Source of the DNA: Candidatus Blochmanniella camponoti
GTDB lineage: Bacteria > Pseudomonadota > Gammaproteobacteria > Enterobacterales > Enterobacteriaceae
DNA: 64,000 nt
NCBI RefSeq assembly: GCF_023585825.1
Contig: NZ_CP097751.1
Span: forward strand, 372,001-436,000
Direction of reading: 5' to 3'
Each line of letters begins with the position of its first letter. Position 1 is the stretch's first letter. This document shows positions 1 to 12,568 of the stretch, piece after piece. Both the position numbers and the translations under genes were made by a program. The notes under the pieces are model-generated. The model ran no database searches. It was given only the letters and a program-made list of their open reading frames with translations, and was not told the DNA's origin.

Positions 1-2
1 AA

Positions 3-44
3 AGTGTTATGGCGCCAACAGGCAATCTGGTTATTGCAAAATAA
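3..44 (+). CDS. possible 3' end of a gene cut by the window edge
   Basis: The first 44 bases are clearly richer in G and C than the spacer that follows. One plus-strand frame reads SVMAPTGNLVIAK and ends in TAA at 42-44. This could be the C-terminus of a gene that begins outside the window. The piece is too short to identify, and the other frames also stay open for part of it, so this is a weak call. Confidence 0.25.
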   Translation, partial: SVMAPTGNLVIAK

Positions 45-237
45 CTTTACACTAATGCTATAACTATATAACTTTTTTCAAAATTAAAAATGTGTAACAT
101 CAAAAAATCATTAATAAACGTGAATTATATCAAATTGATATACTACAATCAAACAATTAAAAATTAATAAGTATATATGCATTTTAACAATTTTTATATT
201 ATTCGGTTCCACCAATGAAATTCAAAAAAATTTTTAA

Positions 238-1086
238 TTAATTTTGTATAATTAGTTTCATTTTTTTCATGGCATTTTTTTCTAATTGACGTACTCGTTC
301 AGCAGACACACCGTATTGATTAGCTAATTCTTGTAATGTACTTTTATTATCTACATTTAACCATCGGGCACGAATAATATGTTGACTGCGTTTATCTAAA
401 GTCTTTATAGCTGCATTTAATTTATCACTAACTTGATCAATCCATTCCTCTTCTTCATTAGAGGAAACAATTTTGTCTTGTAAATATAAAATAGGTGCTA
501 TTGATATTCCTCGATTATCTTCATCTGCAGATTGTTCAAAAGTCATATCTTGCGCTGACATTCGGGATTCCATTTCGCGCACGTCTTTGCTAGTCACATT
601 TAACGCTTTTGCGACTATTTCTATTTCTCCTGCATTAAACCAACCTAAACGTTGTTTAGTTTTACGTAGATTAAAAAATAATTTACGCTGTGCTTTAGTA
701 GTGGCTATTTTTACAATACGCCAATTTTTTAAAACATATTCATGAATTTCGGATTTAATCCAGTGTACAGCAAATGATACTAAACGAACATCTAATTCTG
801 GATTAAATCGACGAACAGCTTTCATTAAACCAATATTACCTTCTTGTATTAAATCGGCCTGAGGTAATCCATAACCAGAATAATTACGAGAAACATGAAC
901 AACAAATCTTAGATGTGATACAATGAGTTTTTTTGCAGCATCTAAATCACCATTATAATATAAGCGTTTAGCTAACGTTTTTTCTTCTTCTGCTGTTAAC
1001 ATAGTATAAGCATTGGCTACTCTTATATAAGCTTCTAAATTCCCTTGAGGAATTAAAGTTACATTTTTTTGTATATATTTAGGCAT
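238..1086 (-). CDS. rpoH: RNA polymerase heat-shock sigma factor (sigma-32)
   Basis: Encodes sigma-32, which directs core RNA polymerase to chaperone and protease promoters after heat stress. The 282-residue product matches E. coli RpoH (284 aa) along its length. Region 2 carries the [18 protein letters not shown] core-binding segment, the RpoH box QRKLFFNLR lies near residues 133-141, and region 4 ends with the helix-turn-helix [17 protein letters not shown] chose the ATG at 1084-1086 because it is preceded by AGGAG at good spacing; an ATG seven codons upstream has no such site. In E. coli ftsX, ftsE and ftsY follow; here ftsEX is absent. It is one of few regulators in this window, and ibpA at 26956 is a likely target by family knowledge, although I saw no sigma-32 promoter there. 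Confidence 0.97.
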   Translation of the reverse strand: MPKYIQKNVTLIPQGNLEAYIRVANAYTMLTAEEEKTLAKRLYYNGDLDAAKKLIVSHLRFVVHVSRNYSGYGLPQADLIQEGNIGLMKAVRRFNPELDVRLVSFAVHWIKSEIHEYVLKNWRIVKIATTKAQRKLFFNLRKTKQRLGWFNAGEIEIVAKALNVTSKDVREMESRMSAQDMTFEQSADEDNRGISIAPILYLQDKIVSSNEEEEWIDQVSDKLNAAIKTLDKRSQHIIRARWLNVDNKSTLQELANQYGVSAERVRQLEKNAMKKMKLIIQN

Positions 1087-1692
1087 GTATTCTCCTAAAA
1101 TAACCATGTATACGCAGATAATTATGGGTGCATCATGCGTCTGTATGTAATTGCATCAGAACCATTATAAAAAATTTTGTATCAACAATAAAATGATATA
1201 TGACACTTAAATAGTGTATATTATATACATAATCATCATTGATTTTATTGCTAATTCTAATTATATATAATATATCATAAATTACCTATTATAACTAATC
1301 ATTATCCTTAATAACATCAAACACCTCATAGATAATTTTAGTACAATCTGAATTTCAAATGAACATTGATGATGCGTGGATCATGGATAGAATATACAGA
1401 TACCGACAAATGCGGTCGATTTGTTTGTTGTTATCAATCTGTGCTATTTTTAAATTTTATTTTTTAATTAATATTCTGGGTTTTATGACTTTTTTACTTC
1501 AATAAATTATAAATGCTATTTTAATTATTCAAACTTAGTCTCTTTTAATTAAAACTCTCTGAAGGCATCATAAATATGAATAACATTATTTTCAATAATT
1601 ATTTATAAAAATATTTTTGTTGCTATTCAGATTAATATCTTATTTTTAAAAGACACCCATATAAATTATAAGTAGTGTTTTTGTTATTAAGT
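1087..1692. other. non-coding spacer where ftsE/ftsX would be
   Basis: About 600 bases between rpoH and ftsY, very AT-rich, without an open frame that resembles any protein. In E. coli this position holds ftsX and ftsE. I see no readable remnant of them, so they were probably deleted or eroded beyond recognition. Confidence 0.6.
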
Positions 1693-2619
1693 TTACTCTT
1701 TTAAAATAGCTTCAACAAAATTGTGTGATTTAAATGATTGTAAATCATCAATATTTTGCCCTATCCCAATATATCGTATTGGTATTGAAAAATGATCAGC
1801 AATAGATAAAAGAGTTCCTCCTTTAGCACTACCGTCTAATTTGGTCATAATTATTCCTGTAACTTTAATAGCTTCATTGAACATGCGTACTTGATTTATA
1901 GAATTTTGTCCGATATTGGCATCAAGAACTAACATGGTTTCATGAGGTGCCGCTGCATCAATTTTTGTTATTACTCTAATAATTTTTTTTAGTTCTTCCA
2001 TAGCATATATTTTATTTTGTAATCTACCTGCGGTATCTATAATAAGTAAATCAACAGATTTTATTTTAGCTATTTTAACAGCATCAAAAACTATTGAAGC
2101 AGCATCAGAAGTGGTATTTTTTGTGATGACTGCGATGCAACCACTACGTTTTCCCAAAATTTCTAACTGATCTGCAGCTGCGGCTCTACAGGTATCCCCT
2201 GCTGCTAGCATTACAGTTTTATTCTTTAATCGGTAATAATGTGCTAATTTTCCAATAGTAGTAGTTTTTCCAACACCATTAACCCCTACCATTAATATAA
2301 TAAATGGTTTTTTTTCTTGTAAAAGTAATGGTTTGTCGATAAGTGTGACTATTTTTAACATTTCGTTACGTAATGCATCGTGAAAAGATTGTTCATTACA
2401 ATCAGTATTAAAACTAATATAATTTCTCAAGTTATTAATGATTTTTTGGGTAGTATGTATGTTTACATCTGCGATTAATAATTGATTCTTAATTTTATCT
2501 AATATAACAGTATCAATTCTTTTATTGCGAATTAACTCTATTATGTTATCACCTAATTTTTTTCGAGTATTCAACAAACTCTGTTTCAGTCTATTAAATA
2601 AATTATATGCACGATTCAT
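1693..2619 (-). CDS. ftsY: signal recognition particle receptor FtsY
   Basis: SRP receptor GTPase that docks ribosome-SRP complexes at the inner membrane for co-translational insertion, upstream of YidC and SecYEG. The 308 residues cover the N domain (about 1-95) and the G domain. GTPase motifs are visible: P-loop GVNGVGKTT at 112-120, DTCRAAAADQL near 142-152, DTAGRL at 195-200 and TKLDGSAKGG near 260. E. coli FtsY has 497 residues; the acidic N-terminal A domain (about 190 residues) is missing, as is common in reduced genomes and compatible with function. The start at 2619 is preceded by GAGG at suitable spacing. It lies divergent to rsmD. Confidence 0.96.
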   Translation of the reverse strand: MNRAYNLFNRLKQSLLNTRKKLGDNIIELIRNKRIDTVILDKIKNQLLIADVNIHTTQKIINNLRNYISFNTDCNEQSFHDALRNEMLKIVTLIDKPLLLQEKKPFIILMVGVNGVGKTTTIGKLAHYYRLKNKTVMLAAGDTCRAAAADQLEILGKRSGCIAVITKNTTSDAASIVFDAVKIAKIKSVDLLIIDTAGRLQNKIYAMEELKKIIRVITKIDAAAPHETMLVLDANIGQNSINQVRMFNEAIKVTGIIMTKLDGSAKGGTLLSIADHFSIPIRYIGIGQNIDDLQSFKSHNFVEAILKE

Positions 2620-3017
2620 ATAGATTTACCTCATAATTATCATTAACATATACGATGTTATTTTTTATTTATTTTGATGTTCTTTATTACGTACTTTGTT
2701 AATCAATTTTAATTGATATTGCTTATTTTGTATTTTTTTTTAAAAATACAAAATGTTTACATGTAATACACTACACATAATTGCATGGCGCAAATACAAC
2801 TAATGAAGAGTATAACAAAAAATAAATGGAGTGTAGATATACGAAACATTAGAAACTATAACCGTCACAGTTCTATAGTTTATGTATAAGTAATTAGGTT
2901 TATATAGCATAAAAACAAATTGATAATTCATGGCCCATAATAAAAAAATCTTTTCATTTCAAAAAATAAAGATATCCTGTGAATTATTATTTTAAGATAT
3001 AAAAATATAATAGATGT
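2620..3017. other. divergent intergenic region ftsY/rsmD
   Basis: A spacer of 398 bases between the divergent starts of ftsY and rsmD, so it should hold promoters for both. It is AT-rich, and the only distinct structure is the hairpin at 2725-2754. No gene seen. Confidence 0.5.
2725..2754. repeat. 13-bp AT inverted repeat with 4-base loop
   Basis: Perfect arms at 2725-2737 and 2742-2754 around a T4 loop. It can form an AT-only hairpin between divergent genes. Composition alone makes such structures fairly likely here. Confidence 0.5.
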
Positions 3018-3605
3018 ATGAAAAATAAATTACATTTAAGTGTATCCAGAAAAATTAAGATTATTGGCGGTAAATGGAAGGGAAGAAACATACCAATTAC
3101 TCGGAATTCTAAGATACGTCCAACTACTAATCGCATGCGTGAAATATTATTTAGTTGGCTTAATCCTATTATTTCTAGAGCGATATGTTTAGATTGTTTT
3201 GCTGGAAGCGGTGCATTAGGTCTAGAATCATTATCTAGAGGAGCTAACAAAGTAACTTTTTTAGATAATAATCATATTTGTATTACCGCATTGATGAAAA
3301 TCATGCAGTTTTTTTCAGCATATAACAGTGAGGTAATATATACTGATTGTCGTTCTTGGTTACAACAATCGACTACGACTTATAATGTCGTCTTTCTTGA
3401 TCCTCCTTTTCAAGATAATATTATACCTGAAGTTATTTTTTTATTAGAAAAGTATAATCTATTGGAAAAAGAATCTTGGATTTATATAGAAACTTCAAAA
3501 AAAAGAAATATTTTTAATACTAATATAATTCCGAATTATTGGGTTTTATATCACAAAAAAATTACTCGAAATGTCATGTATTATCTCTTTTTAAGAAGAT
3601 CATAG
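3018..3605 (+). CDS. rsmD: 16S rRNA (guanine(966)-N(2))-methyltransferase RsmD
   Basis: Methylates G966 of 16S rRNA in the 30S subunit using S-adenosylmethionine. The 195-residue product has the family length (E. coli 198). It shows the opening RIIGGKWKGR-type block (here KIIGGKWKGRNIP), a SAM-binding motif FAGSGALGLES at 61-71 and the catalytic DPPF at 128-131. E. coli also has rsmD beside ftsY in divergent orientation, so the context agrees. The start ATG at 3018 lacks a clear ribosome binding site. It ends about 90 bases before the convergent pgi. Confidence 0.95.
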   Translation: MKNKLHLSVSRKIKIIGGKWKGRNIPITRNSKIRPTTNRMREILFSWLNPIISRAICLDCFAGSGALGLESLSRGANKVTFLDNNHICITALMKIMQFFSAYNSEVIYTDCRSWLQQSTTTYNVVFLDPPFQDNIIPEVIFLLEKYNLLEKESWIYIETSKKRNIFNTNIIPNYWVLYHKKITRNVMYYLFLRRS

Positions 3606-3696
3606 AATGTTTAAATATAATAAAAACACTACTTAAAACATATTATTTCACACGTCTACCACGATTGGATATGGTTTTTTGCATCAAAGAATCGAA

Positions 3697-5352
3697 TCAA
3701 TCACACCAAGATTTATAACAATGTATTAAACCATAAGTTGAACTGTCATGATTTTTAGAAATCATATTTCCATATTTTAATTCTGGTAAAATACTGTCAG
3801 CCAATTGTTTTCCTAATTCCACTCCCCATTGATCAAAAGTATAAATATTAAAAATAATGCCTTGCGTAAATATTTTATGTTCATATAAAGCAATCAAAGC
3901 TCCTAAAGTATAAGGAGTAATTTTTTTAACTAAAATAGAATTACTAGGATTATTTCCTTTACATAACTGAAAAGGAACTATACATTGTTCATGTTTGTCA
4001 TTTTTTTTATATTTTACATATTTTTGCATTGATGTTGAATGTGTATTTCCAAAAGCCAACGCTTTAGTTTGAGCAAAAAAATTTGATATTAATTTTTCAT
4101 GATGATCAGATATAGGGTTATGACTAATTGCTGGTGCGATAAAATCACATGGGACCATTTTAGTACCTTGATGAAGCAATTGATAAAATGAATGTTGTCC
4201 ATTAGTCCCAGGTTCTCCCCATATAATAGGGCCAGTCTGATATATAACAGGGCATCCATTGCGATCTACACATTTTCCATTAGATTCCATATTTACTTGT
4301 TGTAAATATGCTGTAAAACGGTGCATATATTGATCATAAGGAAAAATGGCTTCAGTTTCTACTTGAAAGAAATTATTGTACCAAATGCTAATAAGCGCTA
4401 GAATGACCGGTAGATTTTCATGTAACGGTGTGTTATAAAAATGCATATCCATATCATGAGCTCCAGTCAGCAACAGTTCAAAATTTTTTACTCCCACCGA
4501 TAGCATTATCGGTAAACCAATTGATGACCACAATGAATAACGCCCTCCTACCCAATCCCAAAATTTAAACATATTTTCTGATGGATCAATACCAAATTTA
4601 CGCACTTCTATGGTATTTGTGGATAAAGCTATAAAATGCTTCGATATATGTTGTGCATTAGAAGTAGCTTTACAAAACCAGTTACGTGCACTAAGCGCAT
4701 TAGTCATAGTCTCTTGCGTAGTAAAGGTTTTTGATGCTATCACAAATAGTGTATTTTCTGGATTTAAATTTTTTAACGTTTCAAAAATATGCGTACCGTC
4801 TATATTAGAAACAAAATGCATATTTAAATGATTTCGATATGGTTTTAATGCTTCAGTTACCATATAAGGCCCAAGATTGGAACCTCCAATGCCTATGTTA
4901 ACAATATCTGTAATTATTTTATCCGTGTAACCTATCCAATTACCTTGAATAACTCGATTACAAAATTGTTTCATTTTATTTAGTACTGCATTTATTTGTG
5001 GCATTACGTTGAATCCATCTACTAAAATTGGCGTATTTTTTATATTTCTTAAAGCTATGTGCAATACAGCACGATCTTCACTACAATTAATTTTTTCGCC
5101 ATGAAACATATCTGAAATAGCTTCTATCAGATCACATTCAATAGCCAAAGATATTAGTTTTATAATAGTTTCGTTCGTGATTAAGTTTTTTGAATAATCC
5201 ACTAAAATTTCATTATTAAACGTTTTAGAGAAATGAGCAAACCTACATTTATCTTGATTGAACAAATCGTTAATTGATGTGCTCTTCATATCGTCAAAAT
5301 GTTGTTTGAGGTGTTGCCAAGCTTGTGTACGACTAGGATTTATATTTTTCAT
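3697..5352 (-). CDS. pgi: glucose-6-phosphate isomerase
   Basis: Interconverts glucose 6-phosphate and fructose 6-phosphate, linking glycolysis, gluconeogenesis and hexosamine synthesis (GlmU lies in the same window). The 551 residues match E. coli Pgi (549 aa) from [19 protein letters not shown] to the end. Visible signatures are [17 protein letters not shown], the SKTFTTQET phosphate-binding loop, and the catalytic positions in NMESNGK (Glu), [13 protein letters not shown] (His) and GVELGKQLA (Lys). The gene stands alone with long spacers on its upstream side, so it probably has its own promoter. Confidence 0.97.
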   Translation of the reverse strand: MKNINPSRTQAWQHLKQHFDDMKSTSINDLFNQDKCRFAHFSKTFNNEILVDYSKNLITNETIIKLISLAIECDLIEAISDMFHGEKINCSEDRAVLHIALRNIKNTPILVDGFNVMPQINAVLNKMKQFCNRVIQGNWIGYTDKIITDIVNIGIGGSNLGPYMVTEALKPYRNHLNMHFVSNIDGTHIFETLKNLNPENTLFVIASKTFTTQETMTNALSARNWFCKATSNAQHISKHFIALSTNTIEVRKFGIDPSENMFKFWDWVGGRYSLWSSIGLPIMLSVGVKNFELLLTGAHDMDMHFYNTPLHENLPVILALISIWYNNFFQVETEAIFPYDQYMHRFTAYLQQVNMESNGKCVDRNGCPVIYQTGPIIWGEPGTNGQHSFYQLLHQGTKMVPCDFIAPAISHNPISDHHEKLISNFFAQTKALAFGNTHSTSMQKYVKYKKNDKHEQCIVPFQLCKGNNPSNSILVKKITPYTLGALIALYEHKIFTQGIIFNIYTFDQWGVELGKQLADSILPELKYGNMISKNHDSSTYGLIHCYKSWCD

Positions 5353-5842
5353 AATTCATTTTCTTATATTCTATCACAAAAGTAAGTGAATAAGAATTAA
5401 ATCTAAAACAAATTATTCAACGTGCCATAACTCGTTCAGGTTACTACATAGATGTAATAGATGATTTATATATATAATTAGCGTACCTCACGTGTATAAA
5501 TATGACGAAAATTTATACAGACAACTAAACATACGAAATTAACCATTTATTTTTATATCAGCATTATATACATCTGCACATATTTATGTAAATTAAAAAA
5601 TTCTTGATTATATGTAAATATACTTTTATACACCAATCAACATCATCGATCTCCGCTAGACATCAAAAAATACATAATCTTTTATATGCGCAATGACAAT
5701 AAGCACAAAACTGTAATTTTAAAGAAATTATATAATTTTAAAATATTTATATTGCATAAATTAATTTTACAAAATAAACATAATAGTTTATTACTTATTT
5801 CACTCAATCTGCTCAGAAAGAATTTAAATGTTTTATGACATT
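5353..5842. other. non-coding spacer pgi-metA
   Basis: About 490 AT-rich bases between two minus-strand genes. A short minus-strand open frame at 5682-5867 runs into metA codons but has no recognisable sequence. I see no RNA gene. Confidence 0.5.
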
Positions 5843-6727
5843 TTATTGTACATAATGATTCAGCCAATTGGCAAACAACAAATACGCATGACTTCTCCAG
5901 CTGATCTTAGGAACTAAACTAGGATTGTCTTGAGGAAAATAATGATCTGGCAGCATCGGACTTAATCCTAATTTTAAATCTCTATAATACTCCTGAGATA
6001 AAGTCATCACGTCATATTCTGGATGTCCAGTTATAAATATTAAACGCTTGTCTTGACTAATAAGCAAATATGCACCTGCCTCATCAGATTCTGCTAAAAT
6101 TTCTAAATCTGTGTTCCGATAAATTACATCTTTAGGAAAATCCGAATAACGAGAGTGAGGCGCTAAAAATTTTTCATCAAATCCTTTTGTTAAAAGTGTA
6201 TGTGAATTTATAGTATTATGCTGGTAAATTCCTACTAATTTATGTTTCCGGGTAAATTTAGGAAGATTATATAGCACTTTTAAAGCTGCCTGTACCGCCC
6301 AACAAATAAATAATATCGAATTAATACGCTCTTTTGCCCATAAAAATAATTGCTCAATTTGAGGCCAAAAGGTTATATTTTCAAAATTAATTAATCCCAA
6401 AGGAGCACCAGTTACAATCAAACCATCAAAGTTTTTATATTGGATATCTGGAAAACTACAATAAAAGTTGTTTAAATGCTCAATAGGTGTGTTTTTAGAA
6501 ACATGACCATCTATACGCAATAATTGAATATCAATTTGTAAAGGAGAATTTGATAATAAACGTAGTAATTGATTTTCCGTTTCAATTTTTTTTGGCATTA
6601 AATTAAGAATCAATACTTTTAAAGAACCTTTTTCTTTAAAAGTATTGTGTGATTTTTGCATAACAAAAACATCTTCATTCTGTAAAATTTGTATCGCAGG
6701 CAATTTATTTAATATCCGAACTGGCAT
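5843..6727 (-). CDS. metA: homoserine O-succinyltransferase
   Basis: Activates homoserine as O-succinylhomoserine, the first committed step of methionine synthesis. The 294 residues match E. coli MetA (309 aa) with a slightly shorter C-terminus. The catalytic cysteine is C142 in [10 protein letters not shown], and the His-Glu pair sits at H235 and E237 in TGHPEYD, in the same numbering as E. coli. The N-terminal [12 protein letters not shown] and the [11 protein letters not shown] block are typical. AAGGTC precedes the start. Codons 27-39 carry a 16-bp perfect inverted repeat (see 6611-6647). Retention suggests that the organism supplies methionine to a host, which is an inference. Confidence 0.97.
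   Translation of the reverse strand: MPVRILNKLPAIQILQNEDVFVMQKSHNTFKEKGSLKVLILNLMPKKIETENQLLRLLSNSPLQIDIQLLRIDGHVSKNTPIEHLNNFYCSFPDIQYKNFDGLIVTGAPLGLINFENITFWPQIEQLFLWAKERINSILFICWAVQAALKVLYNLPKFTRKHKLVGIYQHNTINSHTLLTKGFDEKFLAPHSRYSDFPKDVIYRNTDLEILAESDEAGAYLLISQDKRLIFITGHPEYDVMTLSQEYYRDLKLGLSPMLPDHYFPQDNPSLVPKISWRSHAYLLFANWLNHYVQ
6611..6647. repeat. 16-bp perfect inverted repeat inside metA
   Basis: Arms 6611-6626 (caatacttttaaagaa) and 6632-6647 pair perfectly around a 5-base loop. In the metA transcript the hairpin lies about 80-117 bases after the start codon. The downstream arm in coding sense encodes the conserved SLKVL; the upstream arm encodes HNTFKE, a stretch that is not conserved with E. 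coli. Confidence 0.85.
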
Positions 6728-7059
6728 AGTGTCGTGACCTTAATATGTATACGTATGTTCTAAATTTATTGAGTTTCAAACTGTTTATTTTACCTATATA
6801 CATATCACAAATTCCCATTTCATCATAAATATGGAATCATATTTATAAAATTAATTTTTTTTCAACACGTATTTAGTAAAATACAAAAAATAAAAAATCA
6901 TTACCTAAGTATCACGGATAATTTGTAATCCATATATTTACAAGTTAATGCGTAAGTTTATAGATGATTCATTGAACATACGCAGATACAAACATAAATA
7001 GAATACAAATTCTATCAAACGTTTCTCATTATCTACCAATTACATACATCAATTTATGA
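6728..7059. other. non-coding spacer metA-tRNA-Ile
   Basis: About 330 AT-rich bases upstream of metA and downstream of the minus-strand tRNA-Ile. No gene, RNA or clear terminator was recognised. Confidence 0.5.
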
Positions 7060-7133
7060 TAGGCCTGAGTGGAATTGAACCACCGTCCTCACCCTTATCA
7101 GGGGTGCGCTCTAACCGCCTGAGCTACAAGCCT
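7060..7133 (-). tRNA. ileT: tRNA-Ile (GAT)
   Basis: A 74-base cloverleaf on the minus strand with seven acceptor pairs (AGGCTTG with CAGGCCT), a D arm with TAGCTCAGG, an anticodon loop CTGATAA giving GAT, and a T arm GGTTCAATTCC. It closely matches E. coli tRNA-Ile(GAU). The 3' CCA is not encoded (TCA follows), so CCA must be added by a nucleotidyltransferase. In many bacteria this tRNA sits inside the rRNA operon; here no rRNA lies nearby. Confidence 0.97.
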
Positions 7134-7742
7134 GTAATATAAAATATTATCAATTCTCATAATTTTTAACTACAACGTATGATTGTATATTAATTTCGAT
7201 TATAAAACTACTTGTTTATTTAAAACAGAACGATATTAAACGCACATATATTTACTATTTAAATAAAATGAACCCATTTTCTATAATAAAATAACTAAAA
7301 AATATTAATTCAATTTTTTCTATAGATTTAGTTTTTAAAAAATTAATAAATAATAATAACCTATTTTCAAGTTTTTATTTCTAAATCCTACATGTTACTA
7401 TAACGATCCTTAATAAGACAATCCTAATTACATACAATAATCAATATTACTTCAAATTATCTTCAATAAGCAGATAATTTAATCTATTCTTTTCATTGAA
7501 TTTTTCAACTTTTTTAAATATAATTGTTAAAATGTTCGGTCAACGGAAATAATATATAATATACACACAGCAAAATAAGTAGGAGTTGTTGGCGGGAGTT
7601 CTTGTCTTGGATGTGGCTGCCGATTATGGGTGGCTTGTGCTGGGTGGTTGTGGTGTGGAATTAAATTGAAAATAAAAAGTAACTTTTTATTTTTCGGGAT
7701 CGTTCTTGATAGGTTGTTGTTGGTACGTGATGAGGTTGATGT
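7134..7742. other. non-coding region with strand-composition switch; candidate replication origin
   Basis: About 600 bases without a gene between tRNA-Ile and mnmG. To the left the plus strand has more C than G. From mnmG on it has more G than C, even inside the minus-strand gene mnmE, so the shift follows replication rather than transcription. The left part (7140-7540) is very AT-rich. The right part is strongly G/T-rich, with at least seven GG or GGG runs at 7591-7658. A 9-bp inverted repeat with a 1-base centre lies at 7672-7690. I found no good DnaA box (TTATNCACA). In E. coli oriC also lies next to mnmG. The origin call is an inference from composition and context. Confidence 0.55.
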
Positions 7743-9641
7743 ATGTTCTATCCCACTCATTTTGATGTTATTGTTGTTGGAGGAGGTCATGCTGGGACAG
7801 AAGCAGCTTTGGCTTCTGCTAGGATGCAATGTAATACGCTTTTGATTACTCATAATATTGATACTCTTGGACAAATGTCTTGTAATCCGGCTGTTGGCGG
7901 CATAGGGAAAGGACATTTAGTGAAAGAAATTGATGCGATGGGTGGATCGATGGCTTATGCTATTGATCAATCGGGAATTCAATTTAGAGTACTCAATAGT
8001 AGCAAAGGCGCTGCTGTTAGAGCAACACGTGCTCAGGCAGATAAAATATTATATCGCCAAGCAATACGTAATATTCTTGAATATCAAAAATTTTTGTTGG
8101 TTATTCAGGCGTCAGTAGAAGATTTAATAGTTAGTAGGAACAGAATTGTTGGAGTAATTACTCCAAAATTAGGAATGAAATTTAGTGGTACGTCTGTTGT
8201 GTTGACAACCGGAACTTTTCTCAATGGAAAAATTCATATTGGGATGAATAATTTTAGAGGAGGTCGATCTGGAGATTCGGAGTCGTCGTCATTGTTATCA
8301 GAGCGATTGAAGGAATTATCTTTGCAAGTTAGTCGGTTAAAAACGGGTACTTCTCCCCGTGTGCATACCAAAGGGATAAACTTTGATTCTTTACGTGCAC
8401 AATATAGTGACGATCCTATTCCTGTGTTTTCATTTATAGGATCTACAAAACTACATCCTACTCAGGTGCCTTGTTATATTACCCATACTAATAATAAAAC
8501 ACATGAAATAATTAGATCAAATTTACATCAGAGTCCTATGTATACAGGTGTAATAAAAGGAATAGCACCTCGGTATTGCCCCTCTATAGAAGACAAAATA
8601 ACTCGTTTTTCAGATCGTAATGCTCATCAAATTTTTTTAGAGCCTGAAGGTTTGACAACACCTGAAGTATATCTTAATGGCATTTCTACTAGCTTACCTT
8701 TTTGTGTACAGATGAAAATGATTAAATCAATCCAGGGATTAGAGAATGCTGATATAGTTAGGCCGGGTTATGCTATTGAATACGATTTTTTTGATCCTCG
8801 TGATTTAAAGTTAACATTAGAGAGTAAAATTATTTCTGGATTGTTTTTTTCTGGTCAAATTAATGGTACTACTGGTTATGAAGAAGCAGCTGCTCAAGGA
8901 TTATTGGCCGGAATTAATGCAGCTAGATTTTCCCAAAATAAAGAAGGATGGTATCCTAGAAGAGATCAGGCATATTTAGGGGTGCTTGTAGATGATCTCT
9001 GTACTCATGGAACAGAAGAACCTTATCGTATGTTTACTTCTCGCGCTGAATACCGTCTGTCTTTACGTGAGGATAATGCTGATTTAAGATTGACTGAAAT
9101 CGCGCGACAGTTAGGTTTGATAGATGAGTCACGGTGGAAAGATTTTTGTTGTAAAAAAGAAAATATTGAAAAAGAACGTCAGAGATTACGTAATACTTAT
9201 GTTTTCCCGTATAGCTCAGATGTTGCACAGTTAAACAATTTTCTTAAAACACCTTTGATACATGAAGCAAATGGTGAAGATTTGTTGAGAAGGCCAGAAA
9301 TTAATTACACAAAGTTATCTCAACTCAGTACTTTTGGTCCATCTGTATTGGATCGTCAAGTATTCGAGCAGATTGAAATCCAAATAAAATATGAAGGTTA
9401 TATTCGTCATCAACAAGAAGAAATAAAGAGACATATTTACAATGAAAATACATTGTTACCGACTGATATAGATTTCAATATTGTTTCTGGATTATCTAAG
9501 GAGGTCATCGACAAACTCAATAATTATAAACCTTATTCTATTGGTCAGGCTTCTCGCATTTCTGGTATAACTCCTGCGGCTATTTCTAATTTATTGGTTT
9601 GGTTAAAAAAACAAGGTTTGTTAGGATATAATACATGCTAA
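7743..9641 (+). CDS. mnmG: tRNA uridine-5-carboxymethylaminomethyl modification enzyme MnmG (GidA)
   Basis: FAD enzyme that with MnmE (18663-20075) installs the cmnm5 group on U34 of several tRNAs. The 632 residues match E. coli MnmG (629 aa). The N-terminal dinucleotide fold is [18 protein letters not shown], followed by the family signature [22 protein letters not shown] and later PGYAIEYD and [16 protein letters not shown]. The start ATG at 7743 has a GAGG at usable spacing. It is the first gene right of the composition switch. rsmG, which follows mnmG in E. coli, is missing here. Confidence 0.97.
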   Translation: MFYPTHFDVIVVGGGHAGTEAALASARMQCNTLLITHNIDTLGQMSCNPAVGGIGKGHLVKEIDAMGGSMAYAIDQSGIQFRVLNSSKGAAVRATRAQADKILYRQAIRNILEYQKFLLVIQASVEDLIVSRNRIVGVITPKLGMKFSGTSVVLTTGTFLNGKIHIGMNNFRGGRSGDSESSSLLSERLKELSLQVSRLKTGTSPRVHTKGINFDSLRAQYSDDPIPVFSFIGSTKLHPTQVPCYITHTNNKTHEIIRSNLHQSPMYTGVIKGIAPRYCPSIEDKITRFSDRNAHQIFLEPEGLTTPEVYLNGISTSLPFCVQMKMIKSIQGLENADIVRPGYAIEYDFFDPRDLKLTLESKIISGLFFSGQINGTTGYEEAAAQGLLAGINAARFSQNKEGWYPRRDQAYLGVLVDDLCTHGTEEPYRMFTSRAEYRLSLREDNADLRLTEIARQLGLIDESRWKDFCCKKENIEKERQRLRNTYVFPYSSDVAQLNNFLKTPLIHEANGEDLLRRPEINYTKLSQLSTFGPSVLDRQVFEQIEIQIKYEGYIRHQQEEIKRHIYNENTLLPTDIDFNIVSGLSKEVIDKLNNYKPYSIGQASRISGITPAAISNLLVWLKKQGLLGYNTC

Positions 9642-11169
<1,528 letters not shown>

Positions 11170-11178
11170 AATGAATAA

Positions 11179-11445
<267 letters not shown>

Positions 11446-11504
11446 TAATGAAAATTAATTGAATGTATTTATTATATTGATTATTAGATATCAGGATTTG
11501 CGCT

Positions 11505-11987
11505 GTGAATCTTAATGCAACAATATTAGGTCAAACTATTTCATTTATTTTGTTTGTTTGGTTTTGTATGAAGTATGTGTGGCATCCATTTATATCTATT
11601 ATTGAAAAACGTCAAAAAGAAATTTCTGATAATTTAGTTTCTGCTACTCATGCTAAAACAGAATCTGAGCGTGCCAATGCTGAAGCTTTGCTTTGTTTGA
11701 GACAGGCTCGGGTCAAAGCTCAAGAAATTATAAAACAAGCAAATAAGTGTAAAATGCAAATAATTAATGAAGCTAAACATGAAGCTGAAGAGGAGCAAAG
11801 TAGAATTTTATCTCAAGCGCGAGAACAGATTATTTATGAAAGAAAACGTGTTACTGACGAATTAAGAAAGCAAAGTAGCAAACTTGTAATTGAGGGTGCA
11901 GAGAAAATTATAGAACATTCTATAAATGAAGTAATTGATATAGATCTTTTAAATAATATTATTAATACGTTGTCATATGAGGATTAG
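11505..11987 (+). CDS. atpF: ATP synthase F0 subunit b
   Basis: Peripheral stalk subunit with one N-terminal membrane helix (about residues 5-25) and a long charged coiled coil that reaches F1. The 160 residues start NLNATILGQTISFILFVWFC like E. coli (156 aa). Translation starts at GTG, as in E. coli atpF. The stop TAG directly abuts the atpH ATG, so translation of the two is probably coupled. Confidence 0.97.
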   Translation: MNLNATILGQTISFILFVWFCMKYVWHPFISIIEKRQKEISDNLVSATHAKTESERANAEALLCLRQARVKAQEIIKQANKCKMQIINEAKHEAEEEQSRILSQAREQIIYERKRVTDELRKQSSKLVIEGAEKIIEHSINEVIDIDLLNNIINTLSYED

Positions 11988-12533
11988 ATGTCTAGTATGC
12001 TTGTGGTTGCACGTACGTATGCTCAAGCTATATTTGATATAGCTGTAGAACAGAAAAATATAAACAAGTGGAAATCAGTTCTTGATTTATTTTCTAAGAT
12101 TAGTCTAAATAGACTAGTACAATCTTTATTCTTTAGACGTTTAGAATCAAAAAGATTGTCAGATATATTTATTGCTATTTGTGAAGATTATCAGAAGAAA
12201 AAAATTGATATCTTCAGTAAAAATATAATCTATATTATGGCGGAAAATAATCGTTTATTATTATTACCAATTGTGTTTAAAGAGTTTACTTGTTTATATT
12301 CTATACATGTTCATACTGTAGAAATAGAAATTATCTCTGCTCGGCCTTTGAAGTATAATCAGCTGAAAAAAATTACTGATATGATGGCTAAACGTTTATC
12401 TAAAACAGTGAATCCAGTACACAAAGTAGATAAAGATATACTGGCTGGTGTAATTATTCGTATTGGAGATACTGTGATTGATGGAAGTATACGTGGACGT
12501 ATTTTTCGCTTAAATCACATACTACAATCTTAA
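11988..12533 (+). CDS. atpH: ATP synthase F1 subunit delta
   Basis: Links the b-subunit stalk to the top of the F1 head. The 181 residues compare with 177 in E. coli. The N-terminus VARTYAQAIFDIAVEQ and the C-terminal LAGVIIRIGDTVIDGSIRGR block are the family hallmarks. The middle is diverged, as usual for delta. The ATG follows the atpF stop without a gap. Confidence 0.96.
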   Translation: MSSMLVVARTYAQAIFDIAVEQKNINKWKSVLDLFSKISLNRLVQSLFFRRLESKRLSDIFIAICEDYQKKKIDIFSKNIIYIMAENNRLLLLPIVFKEFTCLYSIHVHTVEIEIISARPLKYNQLKKITDMMAKRLSKTVNPVHKVDKDILAGVIIRIGDTVIDGSIRGRIFRLNHILQS

Positions 12534-12568
12534 TATTTTAACAGTAGTTAAAAGGTATAAACAAGATT

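Noticed and set aside
5682..5867. 61-codon minus-strand frame between pgi and metA.
   Set aside because: It runs out of metA codons in another frame and has no similarity to known proteins.
7527..7916. 129-codon minus-strand frame upstream of and inside mnmG.
   Set aside because: It overlaps the conserved N-terminus of mnmG in antisense, and its low-complexity composition mirrors the G/T-rich tract.
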